64,000 nucleotides of DNA from Hygrocybe punicea (taxonomy: Eukaryota > Basidiomycota > Agaricomycetes > Agaricales > Hygrophoraceae): NCBI GenBank assembly GCA_963556145.1, contig OY744462.1:3906001-3970000 (forward strand), given 5' to 3'. Of the stretch, positions 11,633 through 23,303 are shown in pieces (position 1 is the first letter of the stretch; each line of letters opens with the position of its first letter). Both the position numbers and the translations under genes were made by a program. The notes under the pieces were generated by a model, which was not told the DNA's origin, searched no databases, and saw only the letters and a list, made by a program, of their open reading frames with translations.

Positions 11633-11853
11633 TTATAAATGGCTTGTAGACATTACAAATGTATACTCATATTTTTGAACTTCACTTGTACATTAGTCAA
11701 CTTTAAATGTCACAAATTGGATCTCATGTCTGAGAGGCACGAAACGCTTTGATTTCAATGGTAGGTACATTACAAATTCAAGGCAACATAAAGAGAATTG
11801 GCAATAGGCCACGCTGCATGGCACACTAGTTTCATGACGAGAAAGACGACAAG

Positions 11854-13874
11854 TTAATGAGAGATGCCCAATACCATCACCCACTGCACATTTAGGGAAA
11901 TACTCTTCAACAAATCATCAGAGCGTTTGAAGGTATTGATTGTGTGGCTGACCACAACGCACGATTCTGCAGGAACATCGCCTGGAAAGTGGGGGAGTTG
12001 CTGAAGTATTTTGAGGGTGTCGGTAAAGTCCGTTTTAACTTTCCGGGCATCATAGATTGGGACTATGAATACAGGCATCAAAAACGAAACCAAGGACATT
12101 GTGTGAGAGAGAATAAAACTAACCAATGTCATGGAATGACAGTGCAGTCTTTTGGTAAGATGGAGCAGGACGTCGAGTAAAAGGACTAGACTGCACGAAT
12201 TTCGAAGAGGAAGCTTCTATTGAATATGAGTAAGGATTGATAACAGAGCATTGAATGTATACTCACTGCTAGGAGATGCATCCATCCCACTTGCCACTGT
12301 CGTCGAGAAGGACAGAAAGTCCTTATATAGTTGTGCACGAAATTCCGCCTCACCAGTGACCATTCCAATGGCGCCAACATACCGCTCCCATTCTCCTGAG
12401 AGTAAAGCCCCTTGGATGACTTTGATCGGTTTCGTGTTCCCACCAACTTTTGGCTCATCAAGGAAGCATGAATCGACTAGAATGACAGAAGTGAAGATCG
12501 TTGGGATGGCACCAGCAACGGAGTGGAAGAAACTACGCCCAAATGCTCCAGTAGAGATATTGGCGGGATCGTCACGAGAAAGATTCGAGTACTTGCCAGA
12601 TCGAACAAAGGTCACTGCGGAAAACAGCAAACTGTTATGCGATGTGAATTGTCTTTAACCATAAAGTCCTAGCTGACAGCTTACTTTTGGTTGACCTTGC
12701 GAATGTTGCTGATAACATCGCTGTACTGAGGATTGCCATTCCCTATAGCACTAGACCAAGATACCATGGCCACTGCCCTATTCAATATTAAGCATTGCTT
12801 AAGAAGATAAAACCGAATAGTTACTTAATGTTGACACAGTCCTTATATGTATCGACCAACTGAGGGTCTCTTGTACCAATGTCGGACTCATCCGTGTTTG
12901 GAGAGCGTATGCTAAAGCAAGGACATCAATTAAAAAAATAATAGACAGATGTAATGTACCTGGTGATTTGGTTTTGTGCATATGTCACAGCTCCATCATC
13001 GCTACTGGAAACATTGTCGTCACTGATATCATGAAGACGGGTAGTCTTTGTGACTTTGGAGGAAATCGCCTTCATGGTTTTGATGGATGTATCAGAGTTG
13101 CTGATCATTTATTAATATATGAAGGACAAGAATCATATGAAGTATCATACCGAAGACCATTATCTGCATTTGATTTCTTAGAACCGAATTCGAGTTTTGC
13201 GATAGGCCTACGACATGTCTAACATATGACCAATTATTCAATTTCCAACTCACATGAATGTTTTGTCGCTGTCGTCATCCTCATCATGTAATTGATGCTG
13301 GTTTGACTTTGTCTTCTTCGATGGAGAAGAGAATTTACTATGTAAAGCGATTAAAGAATACACAAATATAAAAGACATTATTTAGAGCTACTGACCTGTC
13401 TTCGTCTTCCTCTGAAGCATGCCGCCTTTTACCGCTGAATATAAAGAATATTAGTTTGCATGAACAGTATAAATTGAACTTGCAAACCTTGCTCTATTGG
13501 TGGTCTTCCTGGACCGCCTATATTACTGAAGTAAATCACTAGTATCTGAAAATACAATTCATGAGACACACCTCATAGACGAGACGGGTTTGGCAATGCT
13601 AGCGACGCTATGAACACTAATAACGTCTTCGTCTTCGGAGTTGGCAATACTACTGGTGGCTTAGTCATGGTGGATGAATCAGAATATTGGAATAAACACG
13701 TACACTTCATCATCGACAAGCTTGGTGGTGGTGACCTTCTTACCCTTCCTAGAAACAACAGTATGACCTTTATTCAGAACGAGCAGCAATACATGAAAAT
13801 AAATATACATACGAAACGGCGCTTGATCGAGCTTTGGACTGAGTCTTCACATTCACAGACTTCTTAGGGGCCAT
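11854..13874 (-). CDS. uncharacterised agaric family protein, many exons
   Basis: Starts MAPKKSVNVKTQSKARSSA at 13874 and runs through about a dozen short exons to TAA at 11854-11856; last exon 12061-11854. The N-terminal half is Ser/Lys/Asp-rich and disordered, with many tiny exons (such as HSVASIAKP and HDEDDDSDK). The C-terminal half is folded: VSWSSAIGNGNPQYSDVI, then VTFVRSGKYSNLSRDDPANI, KVIQGALLSGEWERYVGAI, VPIYDARKVKTDFTDTLKIL and the ending NVQWVMVLGISH. I recognise the PIYD-to-C-terminus module from unnamed Agaricomycete proteins; no function is known to me. Introns of 45-60 nt have normal GT-AG ends. It pairs head-to-head with the plus-strand gene at 14778. Some exon edges were set by eye. 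Confidence 0.7.
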
Positions 13875-14777
13875 TGCAAAGATAAGAGCTTTAGGGCGAG
13901 GAATGAATCTGTGCGAGATATCGTAGATGAATGAAGGGTCGGATGTAGATGATACCATTGCGCTCTCATCGCTATTTAAGTACACTGAGACAGATCGAAT
14001 ACAATAAAGAACTCGTTTATGGAGATCACACCGGCAGGTATGAAAACTACATCTGTTGATGGTTTGAAGGAGAACTATTCGGATCATAGCGCCATAAAAA
14101 TGAAAAGAATCAGGGACATTCCCCATGATGTAGAACCCATGATTGACCAGCTGTTACGCTCAGCATCATCCAACAACATGGATATGAATTACTGGTATGG
14201 AGAATAATCAAACACTAAGTCTAATTAGGATTTTGGAATGTAGAACAGCTGTCACCACATGGAACTGATCATAAGATCATAACACAGCCAAATCGGAAAT
14301 AGAAGTTTATGTGACATATTTACTCATTTCCAAACAAATACAAACATCGGATCAACTATACTGACAGTTGCATCGGAAACAAATCATTCTGAATGGATAT
14401 GGGTTTCCTTTTAATGCTGTACAATAAGGAGGTCAAGCATTACGATAGCTGTCGATGTATATCCTGTCCTATAAAATGGAGAAAAACAATAAGAATCTAT
14501 TGAGAAGATCTGCAACACAAGAATGCAAACACCATACAGACATCACAAGTTCATGGAGGATGAACATGATGCACTGCCATAATCTCGATGACGATCGAAA
14601 ACAATTCATGATAAAACAGTCAAAAATTGCGTTTGAATTATAAATCCCACTTCCACTTTGCAAATGGACACCTATTACGATTTCAAAAGCGCATGTCAGT
14701 CCATATACCACTGAAGGCATTCATACATTCAACTCTACTTTACAGCTGAACATTTAAGTAATCTCATATCGACACGG

Positions 14778-15839
14778 ATGGACAATGATGACAGTCAACT
14801 CGCCAATGCTACAAATGTATGTTCAAATTTTACGATGTATGCTGTGTTTCATTACATTTGCAGATTTCGAATATCAATGTAGTTCATAATGACTCACCAA
14901 ATTGCTGGAAACTTACACGGCCGAGTACTGATACCACCGAGCATGAAGAACTTGTCTTAAGCTTACAGGCGATATTGGTGGCCAAAGACCTACCACCAAT
15001 CACCAGCAGGTATATTGTTCCATCACATAAATCGTAAACAATTGATATACATATATTTTCCAGACCACCTGAACGTCGAACACCATTTCTTCGTCAGAGC
15101 ATCCTTATAGCAGGTCTCAACATACCACTGTTCGAATCATACCTTGACAACCTCCGCATCTTACATCAGAAACTGGCCCGTACTTTCCCAGAACGTGCAA
15201 TGCTGGACTTCACGTCATCCACCTATATCGAATACACTGCATTATCTATTGGCACCCGATACTTCACCGATCACCGACATGACAATGTTTCATACCATAT
15301 TCCATTCGAACACAACGTCGATCCCAAAGGTATCCTGTCATCCATGAGCAATACTCGATACTTCCATGGGACGGATAATGAGGTCCTTTATTTCAAGTTA
15401 ACATCAGACGGAGGCCGGCATTGGTGAGTGCTCAGCACAACAATAGTTTGACCATTGATAATGATATAGATGACAGCTTTGTACCTGCCAGTCCAACTTG
15501 CTTCAGGATTGGTGACATTGTAGAAGTCCAGATGACGGTATCGGCGGTTTCAGTCAAGAACGACAAATTTAAGATGATACTCAATCTGCGCTCATTAGCG
15601 CTGGTCAACAGCGAGTTTACTGAGGTACCAGACATATCTAATAATTCAATGAATAATAACTAATGTACATCCAGAATGCAACGATAGGTCGAATGAAGGC
15701 ACCTCATCCTGCTCTCAATACAATGACCAGGATTAATATCAAACGTAATGTGGGTTATGTCCAGTTGACAGATGATGGTAAAGATATCATAGAAACCCAA
15801 AGATGTTTGACAAACCTCAGGATGAATGAAACCGATTGA
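14778..15839 (+). CDS. agaric-specific protein, paralogue of 18428-19336
   Basis: Five exons, 14778-14816, 14864-15009, 15064-15423, 15477-15624, 15675-15839, join to 285 residues ending TGA. Recognisable parts are an N-terminal helix (HEELVLSLQAILVAKDLPPI), a 120-residue middle exon of exactly 360 nt, and the signature FRIGDIVEVQMTVSAVS followed by NLRSLALVNSEF. That signature is familiar from a large set of uncharacterised Agaricomycete proteins; function unknown. The same exon length and signature recur in the 18428 gene. Additional 5' exons may exist: a frame at 14019-14207 and one at 14455-14643 lie upstream but were not joined. It is divergent from the 13874 gene. Confidence 0.75.
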
Positions 15840-16025
15840 CATCCATTATCATTACGTCGTACACTCACATGTTTGCAATCACACATCATAATCCATGAAT
15901 ACCAATTTTATATGATATTATTTTCTGCAATACGTTCACAAGTGAAATAACAACACAAATGGTTTCAAGAAGTGACTAGATAACTGAGTATTATTTAATT
16001 ATATAAAGTCCTCATCAGTTTCCTG
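15840..16025. other. 3' flank, no feature
   Basis: AT-rich sequence between the gene ending at 15839 and a degenerate tandem repeat; nothing further recognised. Confidence 0.3.
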
Positions 16026-16470
16026 TTTGCATTATTAATATATTCAAAGCACATGTTAAATTTTAATACATCGCAAAAATGTTTGATATGTTGTTTATAC
16101 AATGGTTTGTGCAAGGGCAATGCTGCAGATTCATGCTGGGACATCTGTTGAACGCTTATCAAATGGTGTTAGAACCGGCCTGTTCACACAATTATTCACT
16201 GTTTGCATTATCAACAATTCCAATGCACATATTAAATCTTGCTACATCACAGATACATCCAGTATATTGTTCGTACAATTGTTTCAGCAAATGCAATGCT
16301 GCAGGGTAATCCTGAGACAGCTGCCAAACACTTGTCGAACAGTGTTCAGCCCGTTCGACAAGTACCCACTGCTTGCATTATTAGTAATTCTAATACACAT
16401 TGTACTTGTAGCTATATCACAGATACACTGAATACATTGTTCTTATAATTGTTTTGGCAAAATCAATGCC
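16026..16470 (+). repeat. degenerate tandem repeat, about 172 bp period
   Basis: The block TTTGCATTAT...AATxCACAT...ATCACAGATACA...TTGTTxxTACAAT...GCAATGCTGCAG recurs starting near 16026, 16201 and 16370 (spacings 175 and 169). Copies are diverged and of decreasing completeness. Overlapping short frames here are repeat artefacts. Confidence 0.7.
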
Positions 16471-17001
16471 TCAGATTCAAGGTGCACACACATAATTCCA
16501 ATGCATCCAGCAAAATATATGTATCTGCAGACACACATTTCACATATGGTTCATCCTGTGTCTACCACACAGAAAATATACCCAGGAAACTCATTGAACA
16601 CTGAACACTGTTCAGCCCATTCACCTCATCTATATTTCAAAAGGTGCACATTACACTACCAATGCAGTCCGTTATGTCAATAAAGCTGTCAAGCAAAGAC
16701 GTTGCAACACTACCTATTCCAAAATTGGCAACTGTGATCTGGGAACCTGTGATCAAGCCGCCTTATTGTTCTTGCTTATTGGGACACCAAATTCTCACAG
16801 TTACAAAGTCAGCAGTCACACGGTTTCAAAACTATTCCCAGGGCTTCAAAATTGTTCCCACAGTTTGCAAAGATTGTTCCCACGGCTTGGCAAATTAGAG
16901 TCTGACCCTGAGTTGAAAAATCCACCGTATAGAACGATTCCCTTATAGGGACTCGTAATATAGTGCATTTACGGAAACAATGCAAGCAAGCAAGCACTTA
17001 C

Positions 17002-17858
17002 GATTCTGGAAAATCTTCCAGATATACCAGGTCATTCTTGTGTTTCTTGGATGAGGATGAACTGATAGGCGTAGTACCAGCTGAATTAGTGTGCATTTAC
17101 AATCAGAAAGATAGCTTACCAAAAGACATCCTCTTCAGGTGAATCAACCCTTGTAAGGGAGAGCTGTTGAGAAGATGCCTTTTAAGGGGATGTCTTTTGA
17201 GAAGACTGTTTTTGCAAAGACCTTTAAGTGAAATGGATGTATGAGTGATAGACGAAGCAGGTGAAAATCTGGCAGATACCAGTGCTTACTTGGATTGAGA
17301 AATCAATGGACTGTTAAAGTATATATAACAATATTAGACAACCAATCAAATGAAGCAAAGTCACGCACAGTGTGGTAACTTCTTGTTCAGAGTGATCAGA
17401 GTGTGTTTCAACTTGGGCTTTCTTTGCAGAGCTAGGAGTATTGCTGGCCATTGCAATGCTTCTGTTGATCAAACAGATCATAAGGTATGCTAGATAATCA
17501 GAAGGCTTGGCATACCGTTTTCCTTTTCCCTTCTTAGGCTTTGGTGAGGGTGTTTGCTCATCTCTAGTAAAATAATCAACAAGTACAGTGGAGCACAAAG
17601 CCACACTCACTCGGTGGTCTCTTTACCTTTACCGTCACTGCTGAAGGGGATTGGTCAAAAACTGTTACAGTTCAAACAACCAGCACCTACATCTCCTCGA
17701 CATCGCTGTAAACATAAACTGGCTTGCCTTTGTGACCACGCTTGACACTTTGCCTGCTAAATCAGGATAGTGGTAAGTGATGTAGTGTAGCAGAGAATAA
17801 AAAGGTGTTACGAAGCAGCCGGAGAGGACCCAGTGCTGGAATACTTTTTCGGAGGCAT
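17002..17858 (-). pseudogene. 5' part of a paralogue of the 11854-13874 gene
   Basis: Begins MPPKKYSSTGSSPAAS at 17858, like MAPKKS of the 13874 gene. It continues through short exons with the same style: GHKGKPVYVYSDVEE, SDGKGKETTE, DEQTPSPKPKKGKGKR, SIAMASNTPSSAKKAQVETH, then SSSSKKHKNDLVYLEDFPES ending at a GT donor at 17001-17000. The folded C-terminal half (PIYD module) is absent: sequence below 17000 is not coding and leads into the 172 bp repeat. I infer a truncated duplicate. It is head-to-head with 18428-19336, exactly as the intact pair is arranged. Confidence 0.6.
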
Positions 17859-18427
17859 GTGGATGAGATGAGAAGGAAGTGCAACACGGAACCCTGTTGA
17901 ACAAATGTGGATCCCAATACTAAATTGCAAAATGAAACAGGCACAAATTGTTCTTCTGATTTATTCTAGAGAAACTTCTAGAGAATTTTCCTCCCCTTTC
18001 TCCCTCGATACCAAACAGCCCGAACTGTTTAACAGCTCAGCCTACCTAAATATAGTTGTAATTCTAGGTGCTTCCATCAGAAATAGGCAAGCACCACCAG
18101 TGGGTGTGGTGTGTCATACAGAAGTACTCCTCTACATTTTCCATACCAAAATCACTCCTCATGAATCAGTTCTACCAGTACAAAACAGCTAGTGAGAGAA
18201 CTCTCATTGTTATTCATGACTACAGTCGTTAACACCTATACAATCACCAATAACAGCTGGATGTTTGGAGTCTCTATCAACCAAGGCATATGAAGGAACA
18301 CACCACCAGAAGTACCTGACTGCATTTCATAAGGCATGTATTTCGTCAAATATTCACTGGGAAATTCCAAACGACATACCAGGAGGATGGCCTACATTTA
18401 AAAGCCAAGACCCAGTATAATCAACAA

Positions 18428-19336
18428 ATGAGACAATATGAACTCATACAAGAGGTAGATGGGAAAGAGAATGAGGAAATCATACTTCGTCTCACTAGAA
18501 TCATTGCAGAGTGTGAGTTACCTCCAGTCCACCAACTTCCAAGGTAAGTAGTGTTGGCCAATGATATCAGTATCAAGGCCTGACTTTCAAGTTTCAATAG
18601 CACGAAGAGAGGTGTAAAATCTCTTCGACAACATGTCACTTTGACTGGACTGAATGCACCTCAATTCGATTTGGCCATGGAGAATATTGAGTTTATCCAC
18701 TCTATATTTTTGAAGGATGTTCATCCGCTCAAACTCCATCCATGGATGCCCGGTCCATTTTCAGGATATAAAACGATTGAATCATACAACAGATACTTTA
18801 CAAGTGCCAAATTGGCCAACCATTCTGATGCTGTTCCCTTTGACCCTCTCCTTGATCCCTATGGTGTTTTGGCCTCAGTGGATCAAAGCCGATACATTCA
18901 CACCGCTGCCAACAATGTTGGATACTTCGCAAGACTTGTCACCGCTAAAAACAAAACCAAGTGAGTACAAGCCATCACCTTCCAAGAAAAACTCATGGAA
19001 ACCCATAGACATGTGCGAGAAACACCAACCAGCTTTGTTCCAGGTGTGATAGTGGACCTGCGATTATCGTTTCATGCATTTTGTCCCAAGGATGATACGA
19101 CTTTCGAACTCAGTATAGTACTTCACTCCTTAGCTCTCATCAATAATACCTTTGCCAAGGTGTGTAGACTTTCCTTACAATGTAATCTTGTCATAACTTG
19201 TTTTATGAAGGAGGCCTCAAAGGCACTCTCGAAAGTTCAACGTCTTCAAGTGGAAAGGTCTTCTAAAATTAGAAAAAGAGGTGTAGCATTTACGGATGAT
19301 GAGGGTGAGGCAGATGAGGTAGCAGGCCAAGAGTAA
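18428..19336 (+). CDS. agaric-specific protein, paralogue of 14778-15839
   Basis: Four exons, 18428-18543, 18601-18960, 19009-19159, 19211-19336, give 250 residues from the first Met at 18428. An exon starting near 18392 may precede it, since the frame stays open upstream to an AG. The 360 nt second exon corresponds to the 360 nt third exon of the 14778 gene. Shared motifs are NEEIILRLTRIIAECELPPV near the start and FVPGVIVDLRLSF with LHSLALINNTFAK near the end. The C-terminus is basic then acidic (KIRKRGVAFTDDEGEADE), perhaps nuclear. Frame intact; function unknown. Confidence 0.72.
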
Positions 19337-20880
19337 AATGGATTTGAGCAGCTGATGACTTGTTTTCCTTGCACATATTGTTTTTACATTTTATATCAGG
19401 ATTTTTGGTTGATATGATGAACTGTTTCATTGATATTGACACAAACATAGATCTTCTTACATAATGCAATCAACGGTATAAAAAAACTTTTTCTACAATG
19501 CAGAAGTTGTGAAGTTACACTGAATACAACTCAACGCAAAAGATATAACCACTTCAGACATAATCTTACACCATTTTAACTTGGTTCCTTGGTTTAACAG
19601 GGTTCCTTGGTCTGAATTCAGATCACACAGATTCAGACCAGCAGTAGGTTGTTGTGTGGCAAGTCACTGAGACTCCCTTGGCCCATTGGTTTCAACTGAA
19701 GTGCAGAGGTTCTGTTTACCTCATCTGTTGTTGAAATCCACAGGCAGAGCCTGTCTTGGCTGTTGGAAAAGTCTGGAGAAGGATTCCTGTGATGAGGAAT
19801 CATGTGCCTGAGTGTGACAATTGCCTTTTTGGATCAAATTCCATCCTAGTAGTAGCCGGAACATGAGCGTCTGAACCCGCCCCAATTGCTCATTTTCAAC
19901 CCCAATGAGGTTTAGGGGGTTGATTCATGTCAGCCATGGTTAAAATCGTGGGTCTTGATTGAAAAAGTCGGCGAGTCTATGTGAGTCCTGTGACTCAGTG
20001 TGACAACTTCCTTTTTCGATCAAATTCCACGTCATACAAATTATTTTTCTCATTCATTGGAGCGGTTTTTGTTTTTTTATGACCTCAAGATAAATCCTAT
20101 ATTCCTGAAAATATTTGAGGACAAAATTCAGAAGGTCTAGTTTATTCATGATTTTTCTTGAAAAAAAATGAGTAAGATTGCAGAATTTGGCTCTATGATT
20201 GATTTCAAAAATCAATCAATCAATGAATTAATTAATTACTGACGAACTGCCATACATCCTGGACTGATAATAACGATTCTTCCATAAATGGAAGAACTCG
20301 TAATTTGTTTGTGCATGCCACTGGATGCGAGGCATAATATTTCCATTGAAAATATCTTGGAGTTGTATGAAAATTCATCCTTATTATTTCATTACATTTA
20401 GAAGCCAAAAAAGTCAGAAATATAATGTGTATATCAATTATGTTTTGCCAAAAGATATCATTTCGAAACAACATAGATTTCAAACAATACTTTGATGTTT
20501 AAAGAAATATTAGTTCATTAACTTGCTCTCAAATTGCTTAATATTATACAGTATATATCATGTACAAAAGTATAAGTATCTAATACTTAAAACACTGTAA
20601 ATTTCAACATTATAATTCAGCAAAATATGCAATAAATAATCAAAGTTGCCATAAAGATTCTTATTCAGTAATTTCATGATTTTCAGAGTAAAAGTATAAT
20701 GTACATATAACAGAATCCTGTGAGAGAAAATATGATGAAAATTTATTCTATAATTCACAACTGAAATTCTAACATATTTTTTAACATATTTTTCTGTTTC
20801 ATTCAGCTATAAATTCAATAAACAAATATAAAATATCTAGTTAGGAATTTTGAGATAAATATGAAAAGATTACTCACCAG
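19337..20880. other. AT-rich intergenic stretch with one imperfect direct repeat
   Basis: No gene seen. Two copies of a roughly 40 bp segment (AGTGTGACAATTGCCTTTTT near 19810, AGTGTGACAACTTCCTTTTT near 19998) lie about 187 bp apart. The rest is AT-rich with AATT/ATCA runs near 20210-20240. Confidence 0.4.
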
Positions 20881-21087
20881 TGACTTCCACCTAACCCCTC
20901 ATATTAGAGGGAGACAATAAGTCGATGTCTCCCTCTAACTAGAGGTGTTTCGAGTGTTTCAGGCCTCCTGCTATAATCAGGTATATATATTTTCACCTTA
21001 GATAGATCTATGCCTTTATCTAACTAGAGACATTCTGAGTATTTCAATAGTGAGGTGGACATAGGTCTAGGCTTCCCTCTAACTAGA
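20881..21087. repeat. short CTAACTAGAG repeats and hairpins
   Basis: The motif CTCTAACTAGAG or CTAACTAGAGAC recurs near 20934, 21018 and 21075, with a local hairpin AGGGAGACAA...GTCTCCCT at 20909-20936. No gene seen. Confidence 0.4.
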
Positions 21088-22466
21088 GCCAGTTATCTAA
21101 AAACATGTCCAATCACGTTAAAAACACGTTCTCTCACACCCTAAACACGTTCTCAAAAACATGTCCAGTTATACCCATAACATATCCAGTTATGTTAAAA
21201 CTTGTCTAGTCATTGTCAAAACTTGTCCAGTTTCACCCCAACACATCCAGTTATCACTTGCATTTCCACTCATTCAATTATATTATAATGATATAAGGGT
21301 ATGTGAGTATGGTTTCAGAACTCTTCAGATCATAATATAATGGCTTGACACATTTGTTATAAAATTTGAAGCAAAACATTGGACTAAACAGTTACTAGTG
21401 TTTGAAGTGTTACTATAACCAAGACTATTGCATTTCAAAAACAAGCTTTGGACTACAAGCATTCAGACTAAGGGTTTATAATCAGGGCTTAGGAATTTAA
21501 AGCAAAACATTGGACTATAAGCATTCATGGTAAAGGCATATAAGAAGAGCTGATGGTTTTTGAAGCAAAACATTGGACTACAAAGCATTCAAGATAAAGC
21601 CTTATAGTAATACTCCGATGTTTTGCTTTAAAATTTGATAAGCCCTTATATTAGAAGAATGCTGGTAGTCCGATGTTTTGCTTCAAAAACCATCAGCTCT
21701 TCTTATATGCCTTTACCATGAATGCTTATAGTCCAATGTTTTNNNNNNNNNNNNNNNNNNNNNNNNNNNNNNNNNNNNNNNNNNNNNNNNNNNNNNNNNN
21801 NNNNNNNNNNNNNNNNNNNNNNNNNNNNNNNNNNNNNNNNNNGGCATATAAGAAGAGCTGATGGTTTTTGAAGCAAAACATTGGACTACAAGCATTCAAG
21901 ATAAAGCCTTATAGTAATACTCCGATGTTTTGCTTTAAAATTTGATAAGCCCTTATATTAGAAGAATGCTGGTAGTCCGATGTTTTGCTTCAAAAACCAT
22001 CAGCTCTTCTTATATGCCTTTACCATGAATGCTTATAGTCCAATGTTTTGCTTTAAATTCCTAAGCCCTGATTATAAACCCTTAGTCTGAATGCTTGTAG
22101 TCCAAAGCTTGTTTTTGAAATGCAATAGTCTTGGTTATAGTAACACTTCAAACACTAGTAACTGTTTAGTCCAATGTTTTGCTTCAAATTTTATAACAAA
22201 TGTGTCAAGCCATTATATTATGATCTGAAGAGTTCTGAAACCATACTCACATACCCTTATATCATTATAATATAATTGAATGAGTGGAAATGCAAGTGAT
22301 AACTGGATGTGTTGGGGTGAAACTGGACAAGTTTTGACAATGACTAGACAAGTTTTAACATAACTGGATATGTTATGGGTATAACTGGACATGTTTTTGA
22401 GAACGTGTTTAGGGTGTGAGAGAACGTGTTTTTAACGTGATTGGACGTGTTTTTAGATGACTGGAT
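21088..22466. repeat. 0.65 kb-arm inverted repeat around an assembly gap
   Basis: The left arm (21088-21742) and right arm (21843-22466) are reverse complements about an axis near 21777. For example, 21358-21400 (ending CAGTTACTAGTG) matches the complement of 22153-22196. Smaller nested palindromes built on GAAGCAAAACATTGGACTA lie within each arm, and 21536-21742 is repeated directly just after the gap. No coding sequence. It could be a fold-back element, or an assembly collapse at a palindrome. Confidence 0.85.
21743..21842. other. assembly gap, exactly 100 N
   Basis: A run of exactly 100 N, the conventional placeholder for a gap of unknown size, sits almost on the symmetry axis of the large inverted repeat. 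Reading frames across it are meaningless. Confidence 0.99.
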
Positions 22467-22978
22467 GTGTTTTTAACGTGACTGGACATGTTTTTAATGT
22501 GAGAGGACGTGTTTTAACATGACAAGACATGTTTTTATGTGACAGGATATGTTTTAGGTGTGACTGAACATGTTTTAACGTGATTGGACATGTTTTAGGC
22601 ATGACTAAACATGTTTTAGGTGTAACTGGACATGTTTTAGGTGTGACTGGACGTGTTTTAATGTGACTGGATGTGTTTTAGATATGTTTGGATGTGTTTG
22701 AGGTATAACTCGACATGTTTTAGGTGTGATTAGACATGTTTTAGGTGTGACTAGACGTGTTTTAACGTGACTGGACATGTATTGGTATAATTAAACATGT
22801 TTTGAGTAAAGTTTGATATGTTTTATTGTGAGTGAACATGTTTTATTGTGAGTGAACATGTTTTATTGTGAGTGAACATGTTTTATTGTGAGTGAACATG
22901 TTTTATTGTGAGTAAACATGTTTTATTGTGAGTGGACATGTTTTGTTGAAAGTGGACATGTTTTCTTGTGTAGACATG
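22300..22978 (+). repeat. minisatellite of 20-22 bp units
   Basis: Degenerate head-to-tail units of the type TGTGACTGGACATGTTTTAG occupy 22300-22820. A more regular array of TTTTATTGTGAGTGAACATG follows at 22821-22960: four identical 20 bp units and three variants. A few units in reverse orientation occur at 21100-21250, so the array overlaps the end of the inverted repeat. Confidence 0.9.
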
Positions 22979-23250
22979 TTTCAAGCTTATAGCAATAGCT
23001 ACTCATAAGATAACTGAGACCATAGCAATAGCTGATTATGGTATAGCTCAGTCTATAGCAATATGTGGCTGTAGTATCACTCATGGAAATAGCTTCTTAT
23101 AGGATAATCAAGTCTCTAGTAGTAACTGAACTAACAGTTAACTTAATCTCTCAGCTAATGCTAGGTTTAGTATACAGTAATTCTCATTCTCTTGCCCTCT
23201 CAAAGTTAATCTATGCCCACTTATAAATCTTTATCATTGTGTAGCACAAA
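22979..23250. other. non-coding, short AGCAATAGCT repeats
   Basis: Short repeats of ATAGCAATAGCT around 22985-23060; no gene seen. Confidence 0.3.
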
Positions 23251-23303
23251 ATGAGTCCATACAGCACCATGCAAGCCTACAGCCGAATGGCAAAGTATGT
23301 CAA

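Noticed and set aside
17945..18192. Short plus frame as a gene
   Set aside because: No splice or domain support; it lies in the divergent promoter region of the third gene pair.
21673..21895. Frames spanning the N run
   Set aside because: They consist largely of unknown residues.
22821..22960. CRISPR-like array of 20 bp repeats
   Set aside because: Units are contiguous without spacers; it is a minisatellite.
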